Of a DNA stretch of 5,384 nt, positions 5,110 through 5,384 are shown piece after piece. The notes under the pieces are model-generated. The model searched no databases, had not been told where the DNA came from, and was given only the letters and a program-made list of their open reading frames with translations. The stretch covers positions 1-5,384 of the forward strand of contig CAINNT010000199.1 of assembly GCA_903851225.1 (NCBI GenBank), written 5' to 3'. Origin of the DNA: an uncultured Chloroflexota bacterium. Its GTDB lineage: Bacteria > Chloroflexota > Limnocylindria > Limnocylindrales > Limnocylindraceae. Numbering within the stretch: the first letter of the stretch is position 1; every line of letters begins with the position of its first letter. Both the position numbers and the translations under genes were made by a program.

Positions 5110-5123
5110 GGCCCTGTGAGGCC
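5110..5123 (+). promoter_or_regulatory. PyrR-type RNA binding hairpin 2
   Basis: GGCC (5110-5113) and GGCC (5120-5123) pair around the hexaloop CTGTGA, a second perfect CNGNGA loop. It again agrees with 9 of 12 constrained positions of the remembered PyrR-loop consensus, with paired substitutions in the stem. The hairpin abuts the carA Shine-Dalgarno, so protein binding here could itself block ribosome access. Confidence 0.55.
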
Positions 5124-5137
5124 GGAGAGGAGTACAG

Positions 5138-5384
5138 GTGCACGAGCGCGCAGTTCGAAGCCTCGCACCCTATCGCCGCTCCCTTATCCCACTCCCAGAG
5201 CCTGCCTCTGTTGTCGACGCGCGCATTGGCGACCATGGCCCGGCGCTCCTCACCCTCGAAGATGGCAGCGTCTTCCCCGGTGTCTCGTGGGGTGCACCAA
5301 TCGCCTCGGGAGGCGATCTCGTGATGAACACCAGTCAATCTGGCTACCAAGAGATCTGCACCGATCCGAGCTACGCCGGACAGG
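5138..5384 (+). CDS. carA: Carbamoyl-phosphate synthase small subunit, 5' part, cut by window edge
   Basis: The first 82 codons are visible. CarA is the glutaminase subunit that hydrolyses glutamine and passes ammonia to CarB, making carbamoyl phosphate for pyrimidine and arginine synthesis. The recognisable N-terminal domain pattern is [12 protein letters not shown] (37-48), then [19 protein letters not shown] (64-82), matching the family block [17 protein letters not shown]. The start is the GTG at 5138, with AGGAG five bases upstream. An in-frame TGA at 5117 blocks a longer form, and no usual start codon follows until 5321, inside the conserved block. The N-terminus is therefore about 30 residues longer than in E. 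coli CarA, where L-E-D-G begins near residue 9. The glutaminase domain lies beyond the window. The leader carries PyrR-like hairpins, and the gene follows tRNA-Lys with no pyr gene visible upstream. Confidence 0.9.
   Translation, partial: MHERAVRSLAPYRRSLIPLPEPASVVDARIGDHGPALLTLEDGSVFPGVSWGAPIASGGDLVMNTSQSGYQEICTDPSYAGQ

Larger units (their letters stand above)
5077..5137 (+). promoter_or_regulatory. carA leader with a possible Shine-Dalgarno-sequestering switch
   Basis: The leader holds a pyrimidine tract UUCCUUUC (5077-5084), two CNGNGA hairpins, and the carA Shine-Dalgarno GGAGAGGAG (5124-5132), five bases before the GTG start. The tract can pair continuously with GAGAGGAG (5125-5132) in eight pairs, two of them G-U, enclosing both hairpins in a three-way junction and hiding the ribosome site. 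This would fit translational repression by PyrR, known for a mycobacterial pyr operon. The same tract is also the U-rich tail of the preceding hairpin. Confidence 0.5.

Noticed and set aside
5000..5350. - strand ORF of 116 codons ending in G-G-I-R-T-H-D-L-V-I-K-S
   Set aside because: That ending is the well-known false protein produced by reading the antisense strand of a tRNA gene. It overlaps tRNA-Lys and carA.
1..5384. CRISPR array, insertion sequence, prophage or toxin-antitoxin locus
   Set aside because: I found no regularly spaced repeats, transposase or integrase motifs, or paired small toxin/antitoxin genes. A tRNA is present, but no repeat of its 3' end marks an integration site.

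Overview
The window is a densely packed, high-GC bacterial segment. Hand-counted 60-base lines run from about 63 to 75% G+C in ordinary genes. Seven complete genes are recognisable or partly recognisable, one further complete gene is unrecognised, one gene is cut by the right edge, and there is one tRNA. The best taxonomic guess is a deep-branching or uncultured Actinomycetota or Chloroflexota. This rests on the high GC, the three-disulfide actinobacterial-type SGNH hydrolase, the stand-alone B12-binding mutase subunit next to a MeaB GTPase, an HExxH 'Zincin_1'-type protein, and possible leaderless starts (TANNNT six bases before the start codon). No 16S rRNA or other decisive marker is present, so this stays an inference.

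Layout. The first ~40 bases may hold the tail of an upstream gene. Positions 59-1247 hold a + strand pair: a putative lipoprotein, and a four-helix membrane protein with clearly lower GC than its neighbours. A long inverted repeat at 1231-1270 separates this pair from two convergent - strand genes: thioredoxin (1277-1609) and, upstream of it, a small HExxH metallopeptidase-like protein (1684-2022). A 36-bp divergent spacer contains mirror-image TAGGAT motifs, each exactly six bases from the start codon it faces. From there a tightly overlapping + strand operon runs: folE (GTP cyclohydrolase I), a B12-binding subunit of methylmalonyl-CoA-mutase type, the mutase GTPase chaperone meaB, and an exported SGNH/GDSL hydrolase. 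The three junctions overlap by 8, 17 and 8 bases. A tRNA-Lys(CUU) with encoded CCA follows, then a 74-base leader and the start of carA (carbamoyl-phosphate synthase small subunit), truncated by the window edge.

How they work together. The B12 subunit and MeaB belong to one enzyme system (adenosylcobalamin-dependent acyl-CoA mutase), but the catalytic subunit is not in the window. Their order matches the domain order in the fused mutase IcmF. FolE starts the folate/pterin pathway and CarA starts pyrimidine and arginine synthesis; neither has an obvious pathway partner nearby.

The most interesting structure is the carA leader. Two consecutive perfect hairpins (5089-5104 and 5110-5123) both carry a hexaloop of the form CNGNGA, the hallmark of PyrR-binding RNA loops. 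A pyrimidine tract (5077-5084) can pair with the carA Shine-Dalgarno (5125-5132) so as to enclose both hairpins. This suggests a tandem PyrR-type translational switch directly downstream of a tRNA gene.
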